Notes: generated by a model not told the origin, from the sequence alone. Counted from the stretch's first letter, positions 15,000 through 23,908 are shown. The stretch is 64,000 bases of DNA from Chromobacterium aquaticum (GCF_021129195.1 NZ_JAJOHW010000037.1:26837-90836); one strand, 5' to 3'. A program made the numbers and translations.

Positions 15000-15731
15000 T
15001 TAAACCAGTACCTTGCCGTTCTTGGCCGGCAAGGTCTTGCCCTTGGGCTTGTGGTTCATGCGCACGGTGTCGGTCTTGCCGTCCAGTGAATACTTGACGT
15101 CGTAGCCAACGACTTTCTCGCTGCTTTCGTTCACCTCATTGCAGATGGTCTGGGTGCTGCTGACCTGGTCGCGTTGCTGCATGCCTTCCTGCACCTTGTT
15201 GCCGGCCAGGCCGCCAGCCAGCGCGCCGATCACGGTGGCGGCTTTCTTGCCGTTGCCACCGCCTACTTGGTTGCCGAGCACGCCGCCGAGCACGCCGCCT
15301 ATCACCGAGCCGGCGATGCGGTTCTGATCCTGGACCGGCGCTTGATGCGTCACTTGCTCCTGGTGGCAGACCTGCTTGGGCGCGTTGACGGTTTCCTTGA
15401 TCGGCGTTACCGCCAGAATGCGGGCGTGGGTGGCGTGGACCGGAGCGGCCGGCTTGGCCGGCGCGCTGGGTTCGGCGGGTTTCGCCGCCGGTTTGTCCGT
15501 GGCGGCCACGGCTGCGGGCGCAGTTGCGGCAAGCACCGCTGGCGCGGAAGCCACGGCCGGGGGCAGGCTAGCCGCGGGAGCGGAAGCGGCGACCGGCGCG
15601 CTGGCGACTTGCTGTTGCGGCGCGGCGGCGGTTTGCGGGTTGGACTTGATGGCCTGAAAGCCGGCCACTCCCAGGCCGCCTAGGGCGATGCCGCCGCCCA
15701 GCACGCTGGCGATCAATACGGATTGTTTCAT
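15000..15731 (-). CDS. Glycine-zipper 2TM domain protein
   Basis: A 243-residue envelope protein. An N-terminal hydrophobic segment (residues 6-27) acts as anchor or uncleaved signal; there is no lipobox Cys. Then comes a long Ala/Pro/Val-rich linker (30-105). The glycine-zipper region (about 140-180) contains GSVIGGVLGGVLGNQVGGG and ALAGGLAGNKV, like the SlyB / Rickettsia 17-kDa antigen family. The C-terminal part (QTICNEVNESSEKVVGYDVKY) is common in such proteins. Its function is envelope-related but unknown. The stop codon is flanked by a remnant of a MITE-like repeat and the shared terminator at 14891. Confidence 0.85.
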   Translation of the reverse strand: MKQSVLIASVLGGGIALGGLGVAGFQAIKSNPQTAAAPQQQVASAPVAASAPAASLPPAVASAPAVLAATAPAAVAATDKPAAKPAEPSAPAKPAAPVHATHARILAVTPIKETVNAPKQVCHQEQVTHQAPVQDQNRIAGSVIGGVLGGVLGNQVGGGNGKKAATVIGALAGGLAGNKVQEGMQQRDQVSSTQTICNEVNESSEKVVGYDVKYSLDGKTDTVRMNHKPKGKTLPAKNGKVLV

Positions 15732-16222
15732 GCTTCGTCTCCAAAACGGGGCCGTCTATGCGGCCGTAATCATGATGAGTGAGATGAAATTCAGACACTT
15801 CATAGTGGCAGACAGTTGCAAATCAAATGTTTTCCATTTGTTACTAAAAGTGGCGAATCGTTAGTGTTTCCGCTGGCCTCGCGACTCAGTGATGCCGGGT
15901 ATGAATTTGATTTATATCAATATATGCGGGAGCATTCACTTGCTTTTATGCGATTTGGCTGGATGGAAGGGCTGACGGGCGGCTTGGCATAAGTTCGCAG
16001 TAGTCTGGGGGATTTTCGGCAATTAGAGCAAAGTTTTTGTTCAATTAATCGAATTTAATTCCATTGTGTTCAATTTATGACGCGTATAAGGCATAAAACT
16101 TCAATCGCTTGGTTTGACGCAAGCTCGGCTTGAGTGCTTAATGTTCTGCTTGTCGATGTTTGCAACAGAATCGACGCGGCTTGCCTGAATTGTCATGCTG
16201 TTGGTATTAATGTTGCTGGGAA
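15732..16222. other. AT-rich intergenic region between divergent genes
   Basis: This 491-bp stretch is clearly more AT-rich than its surroundings and holds no convincing gene. It must contain the promoters of the glycine-zipper gene (minus) and the first AroP-like permease (plus). A weak plus-strand candidate is TTGACG at 16114-16119, 18 bp, then TTAATG at 16138-16143. An inverted repeat GTCGAT / ATCGAC with 12 bp between the arms lies at 16152-16175, 48 bp before the permease ATG, and could be an operator. Confidence 0.5.
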
Positions 16223-17620
16223 ATGATGATTGAGGGGCTTGCCTTGACTGAGATATCAACCGAAGCCGGTTTGAAGCGCGGTTTGAAAAACCGCCACATC
16301 CAATTGATCGCGCTAGGCGGCGCGGTGGGCACCGGGCTGTTCCTGGGCTCCGCCAGCGTGCTGAAGGCCGCTGGCCCATCGATGATCCTGGGCTATGCCA
16401 TCGCCGGCCTGATCGCCTTCATGATCATGCGCCAACTGGGCGAAATGGTGGCGCAGGAGCCGGTGGCCGGCTCGTTCAGCCACTTCGCCTACCGCTACTG
16501 GGGCGATTTCGCCGGTTTCCTGTCCGGCTGGAACTACTGGGTGCTGTACATCCTGGTCAGCATGGCGGAACTCACCGCCGTCGGCGCCTATGTGCAGTAC
16601 TGGTGGCCGCATGTGCCCACCTGGGTATCGGCGCTGGTGTTCTTCGTCTGTATCAACGGCATCAACCTGGCCAACGTCAAGGTTTATGGCGAGGCGGAGT
16701 TCTGGTTCGCGCTGATCAAGGTGGTGGCGGTGATCGCGATGATTCTGTTCGGCGGCTATCTGCTGCTGACCGGCACCGGCGGTCCGCAGGCCTCGTTCAG
16801 CAATCTGTGGAGCGATGGCGGTTTCTTCCCGCATGGCTTCAGCGGCTTGTTCATGATGATGGCGGTGATCATGTTCTCCTTCGGCGGGCTGGAGTTGATC
16901 GGCCTGACCGCGGCCGAGGCGGATAACCCGCGCACCACCATCCCCAAGGCGGTGAACCAGGTGATCTACCGCATCCTGATCTTCTACATCGGTTCGCTGG
17001 TGGTGCTGCTGTCGCTGTATCCGTGGAGCAAGGTCGCGTCCGGCGGCAGTCCCTTCGTGATGATTTTCCAGCAGATCGGCTCTGGCCTCACCGCCAATCT
17101 GCTCAACTTCGTGGTGCTGACCGCTGCGCTGTCGGTGTACAACAGCAGCGTTTACGCCAATAGCCGCATGCTGTACGGCCTGGCCAGACAGGGCAACGCG
17201 CCCAAGGCCTTGATGCAGGTGGACAAGCGCGGCGTGCCGGTGTCGGCGATCCTGGTGTCGGCGTTGGCGACCTTCGCCTGCGTGATCCTCAACTATGTGC
17301 TGCCGGGCGAGGCCTTGGGCATCCTGATGTCCTTGGTGGTGGCTGCGCTGGTGACCAACTGGGCGATGATCAGCCTGACCCATCTGAAGTTCCGCCGCGC
17401 CAAGGTCGAGGCCGGCGAGCAACTGGTGTTCAAATCGTTCTGGTTCCCGCTGACCAACTGGATCTGCCTGGCTTTCATGGCGATGATTCTGTTGATCCTG
17501 CTGCTGACTCCGGGCGCCGCGGTATCGGTCTATGTGTTGCCGATATGGCTGGGGCTGCTGTGGGTAGGCTATCGCGCCAAGGGCGCGCCGACGGGGGAGC
17601 CCGCGCGTCAGACACCCTGA
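16223..17620 (+). CDS. AroP-like amino-acid permease (APC superfamily), copy 1
   Basis: A 12-TM inner-membrane symporter of about 465 residues. It closely resembles E. coli AroP/PheP throughout: KNRHIQLIALGG, GTGLFLGSAS, MRQLGEMVAQEPVAGSFSHFAY, SGWNYWVLYILV, AEFWFALIKVVAVIAM and ADNPRTTIPKAVNQVIYRIL. An aromatic amino acid is the likely substrate, but ProY and other AAT transporters are close relatives. Start is uncertain. The ATG at 16223 has only a weak site, while a TTG at 16244 has GAGGGG upstream and gives an N-terminus aligned with the second copy. An intrinsic terminator follows, so this gene and its paralogue are separate units. Confidence 0.9.
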   Translation: MMIEGLALTEISTEAGLKRGLKNRHIQLIALGGAVGTGLFLGSASVLKAAGPSMILGYAIAGLIAFMIMRQLGEMVAQEPVAGSFSHFAYRYWGDFAGFLSGWNYWVLYILVSMAELTAVGAYVQYWWPHVPTWVSALVFFVCINGINLANVKVYGEAEFWFALIKVVAVIAMILFGGYLLLTGTGGPQASFSNLWSDGGFFPHGFSGLFMMMAVIMFSFGGLELIGLTAAEADNPRTTIPKAVNQVIYRILIFYIGSLVVLLSLYPWSKVASGGSPFVMIFQQIGSGLTANLLNFVVLTAALSVYNSSVYANSRMLYGLARQGNAPKALMQVDKRGVPVSAILVSALATFACVILNYVLPGEALGILMSLVVAALVTNWAMISLTHLKFRRAKVEAGEQLVFKSFWFPLTNWICLAFMAMILLILLLTPGAAVSVYVLPIWLGLLWVGYRAKGAPTGEPARQTP

Positions 17621-17653
17621 GTAGGGCTTCCGCGCTCACGCAGTGGGCGCATT

Positions 17654-17688
17654 GGCAGGGCCGCCTGATTCGGGCGGCCCTGCCTTTT
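17654..17688 (+). terminator. Strong Rho-independent terminator
   Basis: A 12-bp perfect stem GGCAGGGCCGCC / GGCGGCCCTGCC with a 7-nt loop is followed by a T run, 34 bp after the first AroP-like gene. Confidence 0.93.
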
Positions 17689-17973
17689 TGGGGCGAGCGG
17701 AACACTGAGTTGGCGTTGCGATTTTGGACATAATGTCTATTTGTTCATGACAAGGGCTGTCATCTTTGGATGGATTCTAAATGTATTGAAAAAGACTTTT
17801 GACCTTATGTCGTATTTTGTTTAGTCTGATCGTGGTTTGTTTGAAGTTGATGTATCTGCTGGGAATGTCTTACAGGCTTTATTGGACTTTTTGTCTAATT
17901 GGCGAGTGGTGAGGGCCTTGCTGCATTGATGAAGCAACACCGTTCCATTCACTAATCAGCAGGAGGCGCCAAG
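17689..17973 (+). promoter_or_regulatory. AT-rich leader/promoter region of the second AroP-like permease
   Basis: After the terminator, about 285 bp of AT-rich DNA carries no gene. Two neighbouring inverted repeats share the GACA/TGTC half-site: GACAT-A-ATGTC at 17727-17737 and ATGACA-N5-TGTCAT at 17747-17763, centred about 23 bp apart, as expected for two operators on one face of the helix. A candidate promoter follows: TTGACC (17799-17804), 17 bp, TAGTCT (17822-17827). The repeats would then lie upstream of -35, an activator position. The regulator is not known. Confidence 0.4.
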
Positions 17974-19350
17974 GTGAGCGTTACCCCCACTTCCACCGGT
18001 TTGAAGCGCGAGCTGAAAAACCGCCATATCCAATTGATCGCGCTGGGCGGTGCGATCGGTACCGGCTTGTTCCTGGGCTCGGCCAGCGTGTTGAAAGCGG
18101 CCGGACCGGCGATGATTGTCGGCTATGCCGTCGCCGGCTTCATTATTTTCCTGATCATGCGCCAATTGGGCGAGATGCTGGCCGAAGAGCCGGTGGCCGG
18201 CTCGCTCAGCCATTTCGCCGACCGCTACTGGGGCAAGTTCCCCGCCTTTCTATCCGGCTGGAATTATTGGGCGCTGTATGTGCTGGCCGGCATGGCCGAA
18301 CTGACCGCCGCCGGCGAGTACGTGCGCTATTGGTGGCCGGATGTGCCCACCTGGCTTACCGCGCTGGTTTTCTTCGTGGCGATTACCGGCGTTAATCTGA
18401 GCAGCGTCAAATACTATGGCGAGACGGAGTTCTGGTTCGCGCTGATCAAGGTGGGCGCGGTGATCGCGATGATCGTGTTCGGCGGCTATCTGCTCTTGTC
18501 CGGCAACGGCGGCCCGCAGGCTTCGGTGAGCAATCTGTGGAGCGACGGCGGCTTCTTTCCGCACGGCGTAGGCGGCCTGTTCATGACGATGGCGGTAATC
18601 ATGTTCTCCTTCGGCGGCTTGGAGCTGATCGGCATGGCGGCGGCGGAGACCCAAGACCCGCAGAAAACCATTCCCAGGGCGGTGAACCAGGTGATCTACC
18701 GCGTGCTGATTTTCTACATCGGCTCGCTGTTGGTGCTGTTGTCCCTGTACCCGTGGAGCAAGGTGGCCGCCGGCGGCAGCCCCTTCGTGATGATTTTCGA
18801 GCAGATCGGCGCCGGCTTCGCCGCGCACGGGCTTAATTTCGTGGTGTTGACCGCGGCCTTGTCGGTGTACAACGGCGGCGTCTACGCCACCAGCCGCATG
18901 CTGTTCAGCCTGGCCCAACAGGGCAATGCGCCCAAGAGCATGGCCAAGCTGGACAAGCGCGGGGTGCCGGTCAACGCCACCTTGCTGTCGGCGCTGGCGA
19001 CTTTCGCCGGCGTGGTGCTCAACTACCTGCTGCCCAGCGGCGCGCTGGCCTTGTTGATGTCGCTGGTGGTCACCGCCCTGGTGATCAATTGGGCGCTGAT
19101 CAGCCTGACCCACCTGAAGTTTCGCCGCGCCCAGGCCGGCCGCAAGCTGGTGTTCGCCTCGCTGTGGCATCCGTTCGCCAATTGGCTGTGCCTGGCCTTC
19201 ATGCTGATGATCCTGGGCGTGATGCTGTTCACGCCGGGCATTGCGGTATCGGTGTATGTATTGCCGGCTTGGCTGCTGGTTTTGTGGCTGGGTTTCCGGC
19301 TGAAGCGGATGGGGGCGGACGCGGTCGGTCTGGCCGTCGACAAGGCGTGA
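17974..19350 (+). CDS. AroP-like amino-acid permease (APC superfamily), copy 2
   Basis: A 458-residue 12-TM symporter, a close paralogue of the gene at 16223; long stretches are identical (GLKRELKNRHIQLIALGG, GLFLGSASVLKAAGP, FWFALIK, FGGLELIG). Differences cluster in some loops and in TM residues, for example YWGKFPAFLSGWNYWALYVLAGMAELTAAGEYV, which may change substrate preference. It starts at GTG 17974 with GGAGG about 7 nt upstream. A tandem duplication with separate promoters is the simplest explanation. Substrate: aromatic or related amino acids, by homology. Confidence 0.9.
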   Translation: MSVTPTSTGLKRELKNRHIQLIALGGAIGTGLFLGSASVLKAAGPAMIVGYAVAGFIIFLIMRQLGEMLAEEPVAGSLSHFADRYWGKFPAFLSGWNYWALYVLAGMAELTAAGEYVRYWWPDVPTWLTALVFFVAITGVNLSSVKYYGETEFWFALIKVGAVIAMIVFGGYLLLSGNGGPQASVSNLWSDGGFFPHGVGGLFMTMAVIMFSFGGLELIGMAAAETQDPQKTIPRAVNQVIYRVLIFYIGSLLVLLSLYPWSKVAAGGSPFVMIFEQIGAGFAAHGLNFVVLTAALSVYNGGVYATSRMLFSLAQQGNAPKSMAKLDKRGVPVNATLLSALATFAGVVLNYLLPSGALALLMSLVVTALVINWALISLTHLKFRRAQAGRKLVFASLWHPFANWLCLAFMLMILGVMLFTPGIAVSVYVLPAWLLVLWLGFRLKRMGADAVGLAVDKA

Positions 19351-19566
19351 GCGCGCATGCCGGGCTTGACGTACTGGTGCGTAAACCGGCATGCTTCCAA
19401 ACTTATGAAGCAGATCATCCCTTTTCAGACCAAATCGTGGTGGTGGCGCAGCTAATCGGCGCGCCAGGGATTTTCGTATCTGTTTTCCGGGCCGCCGTCA
19501 TGGGCGGCCTAGTTGTATCCAGCGTTACCCCGTGCGGCGGCAAATCGTTCTGACTCAGGAGTTGTC

Positions 19567-20880
19567 ATGTCTCGCACGCAATGGGGGTCCCGCCTCGGTT
19601 TCATTCTGGCTTCGGCCGGCGCCACGGTTGGCCTGGGCTCCATCTGGAAGTTTCCCTACGTCACCGCGATGAATGGCGGCGGCGCGTTTCTGCTGATCTA
19701 TCTGCTGTTGACCTTCACCCTGGGCATTGCCTTGTTGATGGCCGAGATCGCCATCGGCCGCGCGGCGGCCTGCGGCGCGGTGAGCGCCTTCGCGCGGCTG
19801 GGCTCGCGTCATTGGAAGCTGGTGGGCTACGCCGGCGTGCTGTGCGGCTTCCTGGTGTTTTCCTTTTACAGCGTGGTGGGCGGCTGGACGCTGGGTTATC
19901 TGCTGCGCGCGGTGGACGGCCGGGTGATGAGCAATGACCCCGCGGCGCTGGCGCGCTTGTTCGGCGATTATGTGTCCGATCCCTTCGAATCCCTGCTGAC
20001 CCATGCGCTGTTTGCCGGGCTGACCCTGTTGGTGGTGATGTGCGGGGTGCAGAAGGGGATTGAGCGCGCCGGCAAGGTGTTGATGCCCTTATTGTTCCTG
20101 TTGATGCTGGGCCTGATCGCGCGCTCGCTGACCCTGCCCGGCGCGGAGGCCGGCGTGGCGGCGCTGCTGACGCCGGACTTCTCCAAGGTGACGCCAGGCA
20201 TGCTGGTGGAAGCACTGGGCCTGGCCTTTTTCTCCTTGTCGGTGGGCGCCGGCTGCATGATCGCTTATGGCTCCTACCTGGGCCCGGACACGCGGCTGGG
20301 CGGCGCCGCGTTGTGGGTCACCGGCCTGACCACGCTGACCTCGGTCCTGGCCGGTTTGATGATTTTTCCGGCGATCTACGCCTTCGGCCTGAATCCGCAG
20401 GCTGGACCAGGCCTGACCTATATGACCATGCCGGTGGTGTTCAATCACCTGCCTTTCGGCCAAGGCTTGGCGGCGGCCTTCTTTCTGCTGCTGCTGATGG
20501 CGGCGCTGACTTCGTCGGTATCCCTGCTGGAGCTGGTGGCGGTGTTTCCCATCGATGAATGGGGCGTCAGCCGCCGCAAGGCGACGCTGGCGATCGGCCT
20601 GCTGGTGTTTTGCGCCGGCATTCCGGCGGCGCTGTCCTTCGGCGTGCTGGCGGACTGGAAGCTGTTCGGCCGCAATGTGTTCGAGCTGATGGATTACACC
20701 GCGTCCAACATCCTGCTGCCGCTGGGCGGCATCGGCACCGCCTGCTTCGCCGGCTGGGTGATCTGGCCGACCATGCGCGCCGAGCTGCAATTGCCCGCGG
20801 CGCTGAGCGCCGGCGTGCGCTTCATCTACTGCTGGGTCGCGCCCGCCTTGATCGGCCTGGTGCTGATTTACAATATCTGA
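19567..20880 (+). CDS. Neurotransmitter:sodium symporter (NSS/SNF) family transporter
   Basis: A 437-residue sodium-dependent amino-acid transporter of the LeuT fold with about 11 membrane segments. Diagnostic motifs: TM1 GATVGLGSIWKFPYVTAMNGGGAF (unwound region binding Na+ and substrate), TM6 GLAFFSLSVGAGCMIAYGSYLG, and TM8 SSVSLLELV. I chose the ATG at 19567 because AGGAG precedes it and the family motif starts soon after. Bacterial homologues carry tryptophan, tyrosine, leucine or methionine, and the specificity here cannot be told. It sits 216 bp after the second AroP-like gene and is convergent with azlD. Confidence 0.92.
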   Translation: MSRTQWGSRLGFILASAGATVGLGSIWKFPYVTAMNGGGAFLLIYLLLTFTLGIALLMAEIAIGRAAACGAVSAFARLGSRHWKLVGYAGVLCGFLVFSFYSVVGGWTLGYLLRAVDGRVMSNDPAALARLFGDYVSDPFESLLTHALFAGLTLLVVMCGVQKGIERAGKVLMPLLFLLMLGLIARSLTLPGAEAGVAALLTPDFSKVTPGMLVEALGLAFFSLSVGAGCMIAYGSYLGPDTRLGGAALWVTGLTTLTSVLAGLMIFPAIYAFGLNPQAGPGLTYMTMPVVFNHLPFGQGLAAAFFLLLLMAALTSSVSLLELVAVFPIDEWGVSRRKATLAIGLLVFCAGIPAALSFGVLADWKLFGRNVFELMDYTASNILLPLGGIGTACFAGWVIWPTMRAELQLPAALSAGVRFIYCWVAPALIGLVLIYNI

Positions 20881-20958
20881 GCCTAGGGCAATGCCTGCCG
20901 CGCGCCGCGAAGCGGCGCACGGCGAGCGCGTGTTGTTCCGTGGGCTCTGGACAGCTGC

Positions 20959-21270
20959 TCAGAGCCAGCGCAGCAAGCCATAGACGATGAAGCTGACCAC
21001 AATCGCGAGCAGGGTCTTGCCGTTCTTCCACGCCACCGCGATGGCGACCAGGGTGCCTATCAGATAGGCGTTGCCCAGCGACAGATCGATGTGCCCGGCC
21101 GGGGCCAGCGCCATTGGCACCACCAGCGCCGACAGCACCGCCGCCGGCACATAGTGCAGCGCGCGGTTCAGCCAGTCCGGGAAGGCCAGCCGCTGGCCGA
21201 ACACCAGAAAGCTGGCGCGGATCAGCAAGGTGGCCGCCAGCATGCCGAATATCATCCACCAAGAGTTCAT
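20959..21270 (-). CDS. azlD: AzlD family branched-chain amino-acid exporter subunit
   Basis: A 103-residue protein with 3-4 hydrophobic segments. It is the small partner (AzlD/YgaH-like) of the AzlC permease and exports branched-chain amino acids or methionine-type substrates. Blocks such as [37 protein letters not shown] and the Trp-Lys-Asn [10 protein letters not shown] are typical. The start overlaps the azlC stop by 4 nt (ATGA), so the two are coupled. A GC-rich hairpin (GCGCCGC-GAA-GCGGCGC, 20902-20918) lies between this gene and the convergent NSS gene but lacks a T run. Confidence 0.93.
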   Translation of the reverse strand: MNSWWMIFGMLAATLLIRASFLVFGQRLAFPDWLNRALHYVPAAVLSALVVPMALAPAGHIDLSLGNAYLIGTLVAIAVAWKNGKTLLAIVVSFIVYGLLRWL

Positions 21271-21971
21271 GCCGCCTCCTTGCGCTTGCCTTCCAGCAAG
21301 AGTCCGGCGCTGACGCCGAGCAGCGCCGCCAGCATCAGATCCAGCTTGTAGGGCAGGCCGCGCGCCAGCAGCGCGGTCAGGCCGGCCACCGTCGCGGCCG
21401 CCAGCGTGGACCGCTTTTTCAATTGCGGCGCGACGATGGCGGCGAAAGTGGCCACCATGGCGAAATCCAGGCCCAGTTGCGCCAGCCCCGGCACCGAGCG
21501 TCCCAGCAGCACGCCGGCCAGCGTCCACGCCTGCCAGTTGCTGTACATCGCCAGCGAAGAGCCCAGCCAATACCACTGGCCGCCGGCGGCGCCCTGGGTG
21601 CGGAAGCGATGTTCGACCACGGCGAAGGTTTCATCGGTGAGCCAGAACGCCAGCGGCCAGCGCCAGGCCAGCGGCCATGGTCGCGCATAGGGCAACAGGG
21701 TGGCGCTGTACAGCGCGTGGCGCAGATTGACCACGAAGGTGGTCAGCCAGATCACCGGCAGCGCGGCGCCGGCCGCCACCAGGCTGACGGCGATGAATTG
21801 CGAGGAGCCGGCGAACACCAGCAAGGACATGGCTTGAGTGCTCAGCGGGCTGAGACCGGCGGCGATGGCCAGGGTGCCGAAGATCACGCCGAAGGGCGCG
21901 GCGCCTATCAGCATCGGCAGGCTGTCGCGCGCGCCTTGCCATGCCCAGGCGGCAGGGGTGGAGCGGGTCAT
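21267..21971 (-). CDS. azlC: AzlC family branched-chain amino-acid exporter subunit
   Basis: A 234-residue integral membrane protein with about 6-8 hydrophobic segments. AzlC/YgaZ motifs include [55 protein letters not shown] and [10 protein letters not shown]. The start at ATG 21971 has AAGGAC upstream; an in-frame TTG at 21992 is less likely. With AzlD it forms an efflux system. The AraC-type gene on the same strand upstream is a probable regulator. Confidence 0.93.
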   Translation of the reverse strand: MTRSTPAAWAWQGARDSLPMLIGAAPFGVIFGTLAIAAGLSPLSTQAMSLLVFAGSSQFIAVSLVAAGAALPVIWLTTFVVNLRHALYSATLLPYARPWPLAWRWPLAFWLTDETFAVVEHRFRTQGAAGGQWYWLGSSLAMYSNWQAWTLAGVLLGRSVPGLAQLGLDFAMVATFAAIVAPQLKKRSTLAAATVAGLTALLARGLPYKLDLMLAALLGVSAGLLLEGKRKEAA

Positions 21972-22079
21972 CGGGGCGTGTCCTTGTGGCAATGAGATGG
22001 ATTCATCATGCCGCCGAAACCGGCAGTCGTCTTGAACGATTTTGCGGGGGATGGCCGCGTGGCTTTGAGCTGCTTCTCA

Positions 22080-22219
22080 GAGCCTGTTCAAAGTCTCGCG
22101 AGCAAGGGCGAGACAAGGTGAAAACGAGCGAAAAAGCGGAATGTACTCGTGGTACATGAGCATTTTGAGCTCGTTTTTAACGCGGTATCGCTGAAGCGCA
22201 GCAGACTTTGAACAGGTTC
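22080..22219 (+). repeat. MITE-like repeat, copy A (140 bp)
   Basis: The ends are 17-bp inverted repeats GAGCCTGTTCAAAGTCT and GAACCTGTTCAAAGTCT (one mismatch), flanked on both sides by the direct repeat TCA (22077-22079 and 22220-22222). The centre holds ATGTAC-TCGTG-GTACAT. The right-hand TCA is the complement of the TGA stop of the AraC-type gene. There is no coding capacity. Orientation is taken as plus for this copy. Confidence 0.88.
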
Positions 22220-23053
22220 TCAGCGGCGCAGGCCCAGCGCGCGTTGATAGGCCGCCGGCGCCAGGCCCACGGTGTGGCGGAAGGCGCGAGTCAGATGGGC
22301 CTGATCGGCGAAGCCCAGGCTGAGTGCCACCGCGCCGGGCGTTTGCCCCTGCGCCAGCAACTGGCGCGCGCGATTGACGCGCAGCTGATTGCGCCAAGCC
22401 ACCGGCGGCAGGCCGAAGTGCTGGCGAAACTGGCGGCACAGCTGCCACGGCGAGAGCTGGGCCGCTTCCGCCAGCGTCTGCAGCGACAGGTTCTCGTTGA
22501 TGGCGTCGGCCAGCATTTGCCGCGCCAGCTCCACCGCGCGCGGGGCGGCGGCTTGAGTCTGGTCGTGAACTTGCATATGGCGCTGCAGCACCGCGCCGAA
22601 CATTCGCTGCAACGCCGATTCGCGCAGCAGCCGGTCCTGGCTTGCGCGCAGCAGGCGATGCAATTGGTCCATGCCGACGGCCAGCGGCGCGTCCAGCACC
22701 ACGGTGTCGCGAAAATAGGGTCGGGCGTGGGCGTCGCCGCTGATGTCGGCGGCCAGCCGCTGCAAGAAATCAGCGGATGGGTAGAAGCCGCGGTAGGCCC
22801 AGCCGCGCGCGTCGGCGGTCTCGCCGGTATGCACTTCGCCGGGGTTGATCAGCACCAGCGCGCCGACGCCGGCGCGGTGGGTGCCGCCGCGATGGCGGTA
22901 GGACTGTGCGCCCAGGGTCAGCGCGTTGACCACGTATTCTTCGTGAAAATGCGGCGGGAACACTCGCTGGGCGTAGCTGGCGTCCAGGCATTCCAGTGCG
23001 CCGATGTCGTCGGCGCGGAAGAAATCGGAACGATCGGACGCCGGGCGGGACAT
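22220..23053 (-). CDS. AraC family transcriptional regulator
   Basis: A 277-residue regulator. The N-terminal cupin-like ligand-binding domain (about 10-150) has FPPHFHEEYVVNALTLG and LINPGEVHTGE. The C-terminal double HTH (about 175-275) has LSLQTLAEAAQLSPWQLCRQFRQHFGLPP and PGAVALSLGFADQAHLTRAFRHTVGLAP, with the usual P-A-Y-Q end. AraC regulators of this type often sit next to azlCD, and this one is on the same strand just upstream of azlC, so control of amino-acid export is a fair inference. Its stop codon lies exactly at the edge of repeat copy A, which separates it from azlC. Confidence 0.92.
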   Translation of the reverse strand: MSRPASDRSDFFRADDIGALECLDASYAQRVFPPHFHEEYVVNALTLGAQSYRHRGGTHRAGVGALVLINPGEVHTGETADARGWAYRGFYPSADFLQRLAADISGDAHARPYFRDTVVLDAPLAVGMDQLHRLLRASQDRLLRESALQRMFGAVLQRHMQVHDQTQAAAPRAVELARQMLADAINENLSLQTLAEAAQLSPWQLCRQFRQHFGLPPVAWRNQLRVNRARQLLAQGQTPGAVALSLGFADQAHLTRAFRHTVGLAPAAYQRALGLRR

Positions 23054-23074
23054 GGCGGGGCGTCGCTAGCGGCC

Positions 23075-23719
23075 CTAGGAGCCGGCCATGAAGGTGCGGA
23101 TGCCGGAGCCGACGAACTGCACGCCGATGCAGATCAGCAAAAAGCCCATCAACCGCGTCATCACCTCGCGGCCGCCGCGGCCCAGGCGCTGGGCGATCAG
23201 CTGAGAGGATTTCAGCGTCAGCCACATGCCGAAGCAGGTGCCGCCGATGGCGGCGAAGGTCATCGCGAAGGCCAGCGCCTTGGCCGGCAGCGTGGTCAGT
23301 TCGGCGATCTCGGTGGAAATGCCTATCACCACGGCGATGGTGCCGGGGCCGCTGATGCCGGGCATGGCCAGCGGGAAGAAGGCGTAATCCTCGCGTTCGC
23401 CGGTCTTGGGCGCGTTGCCCGGATCCTGTGACAGGAACAGCATGCGGTAGCCGAGCACGGCGACGACGAAGCCGCCGGAAATGCGCAGCGCGCCGTAGGA
23501 AATGCCGAAGGCGGACATGATCACGTTGCCGGCCAGCAGGCTGACCACCATGATGGCGGCGGCGAACACGCAGGCGCGGCGCGCCTGATTATCGCGCGCA
23601 GAGTCGCTCATCTCACGGGTCAGGGTGATGAACAGCGGAATCTTGGACAGCGGATTGGTGATGGTGATCAGGCTGAGCAGCCCGCCGAACAGGAATTGGA
23701 GCGACAACGTCTTGAGCAT
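23075..23719 (-). CDS. MarC family integral membrane protein
   Basis: A 214-residue protein with about six membrane segments. It starts with LSLQFLFGGLLSLITITNPLSKIPLF, where the NP motif is conserved, and has a second half of similar pattern (MPGISGPGTIAVVIGIS, GPG motif). This is the UPF0056/MarC family. Despite the name, no role in multiple antibiotic resistance has been established for it, and the substrate is unknown. It is 21 bp upstream of the AraC-type gene on the same strand, so cotranscription is possible. Confidence 0.9.
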   Translation of the reverse strand: MLKTLSLQFLFGGLLSLITITNPLSKIPLFITLTREMSDSARDNQARRACVFAAAIMVVSLLAGNVIMSAFGISYGALRISGGFVVAVLGYRMLFLSQDPGNAPKTGEREDYAFFPLAMPGISGPGTIAVVIGISTEIAELTTLPAKALAFAMTFAAIGGTCFGMWLTLKSSQLIAQRLGRGGREVMTRLMGFLLICIGVQFVGSGIRTFMAGS

Positions 23720-23908
23720 GGCACTGCGCTGATGAAGCGAACATTACATGGAATGGACGCAGTCTGCCTGAGGCCGCGGGCCAGTGACAAGGGAAATTCT
23801 GTTATTGGCCGCAGGGAGCGCGCGCGGCATGACATTGGCTGTGGCATTATGCCGCACAGCTGGCCATGGCGGCTGTGCTAGAGTGCGGAAAACCGGAGGA
23901 ATCCCTTT

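Noticed and set aside
22130..22160. Small peptides ending EKAECTRGT or similar that recur at several places
   Set aside because: They are translations of the MITE-like repeat itself. They lack ribosome binding sites, and the frame is not kept among all copies.
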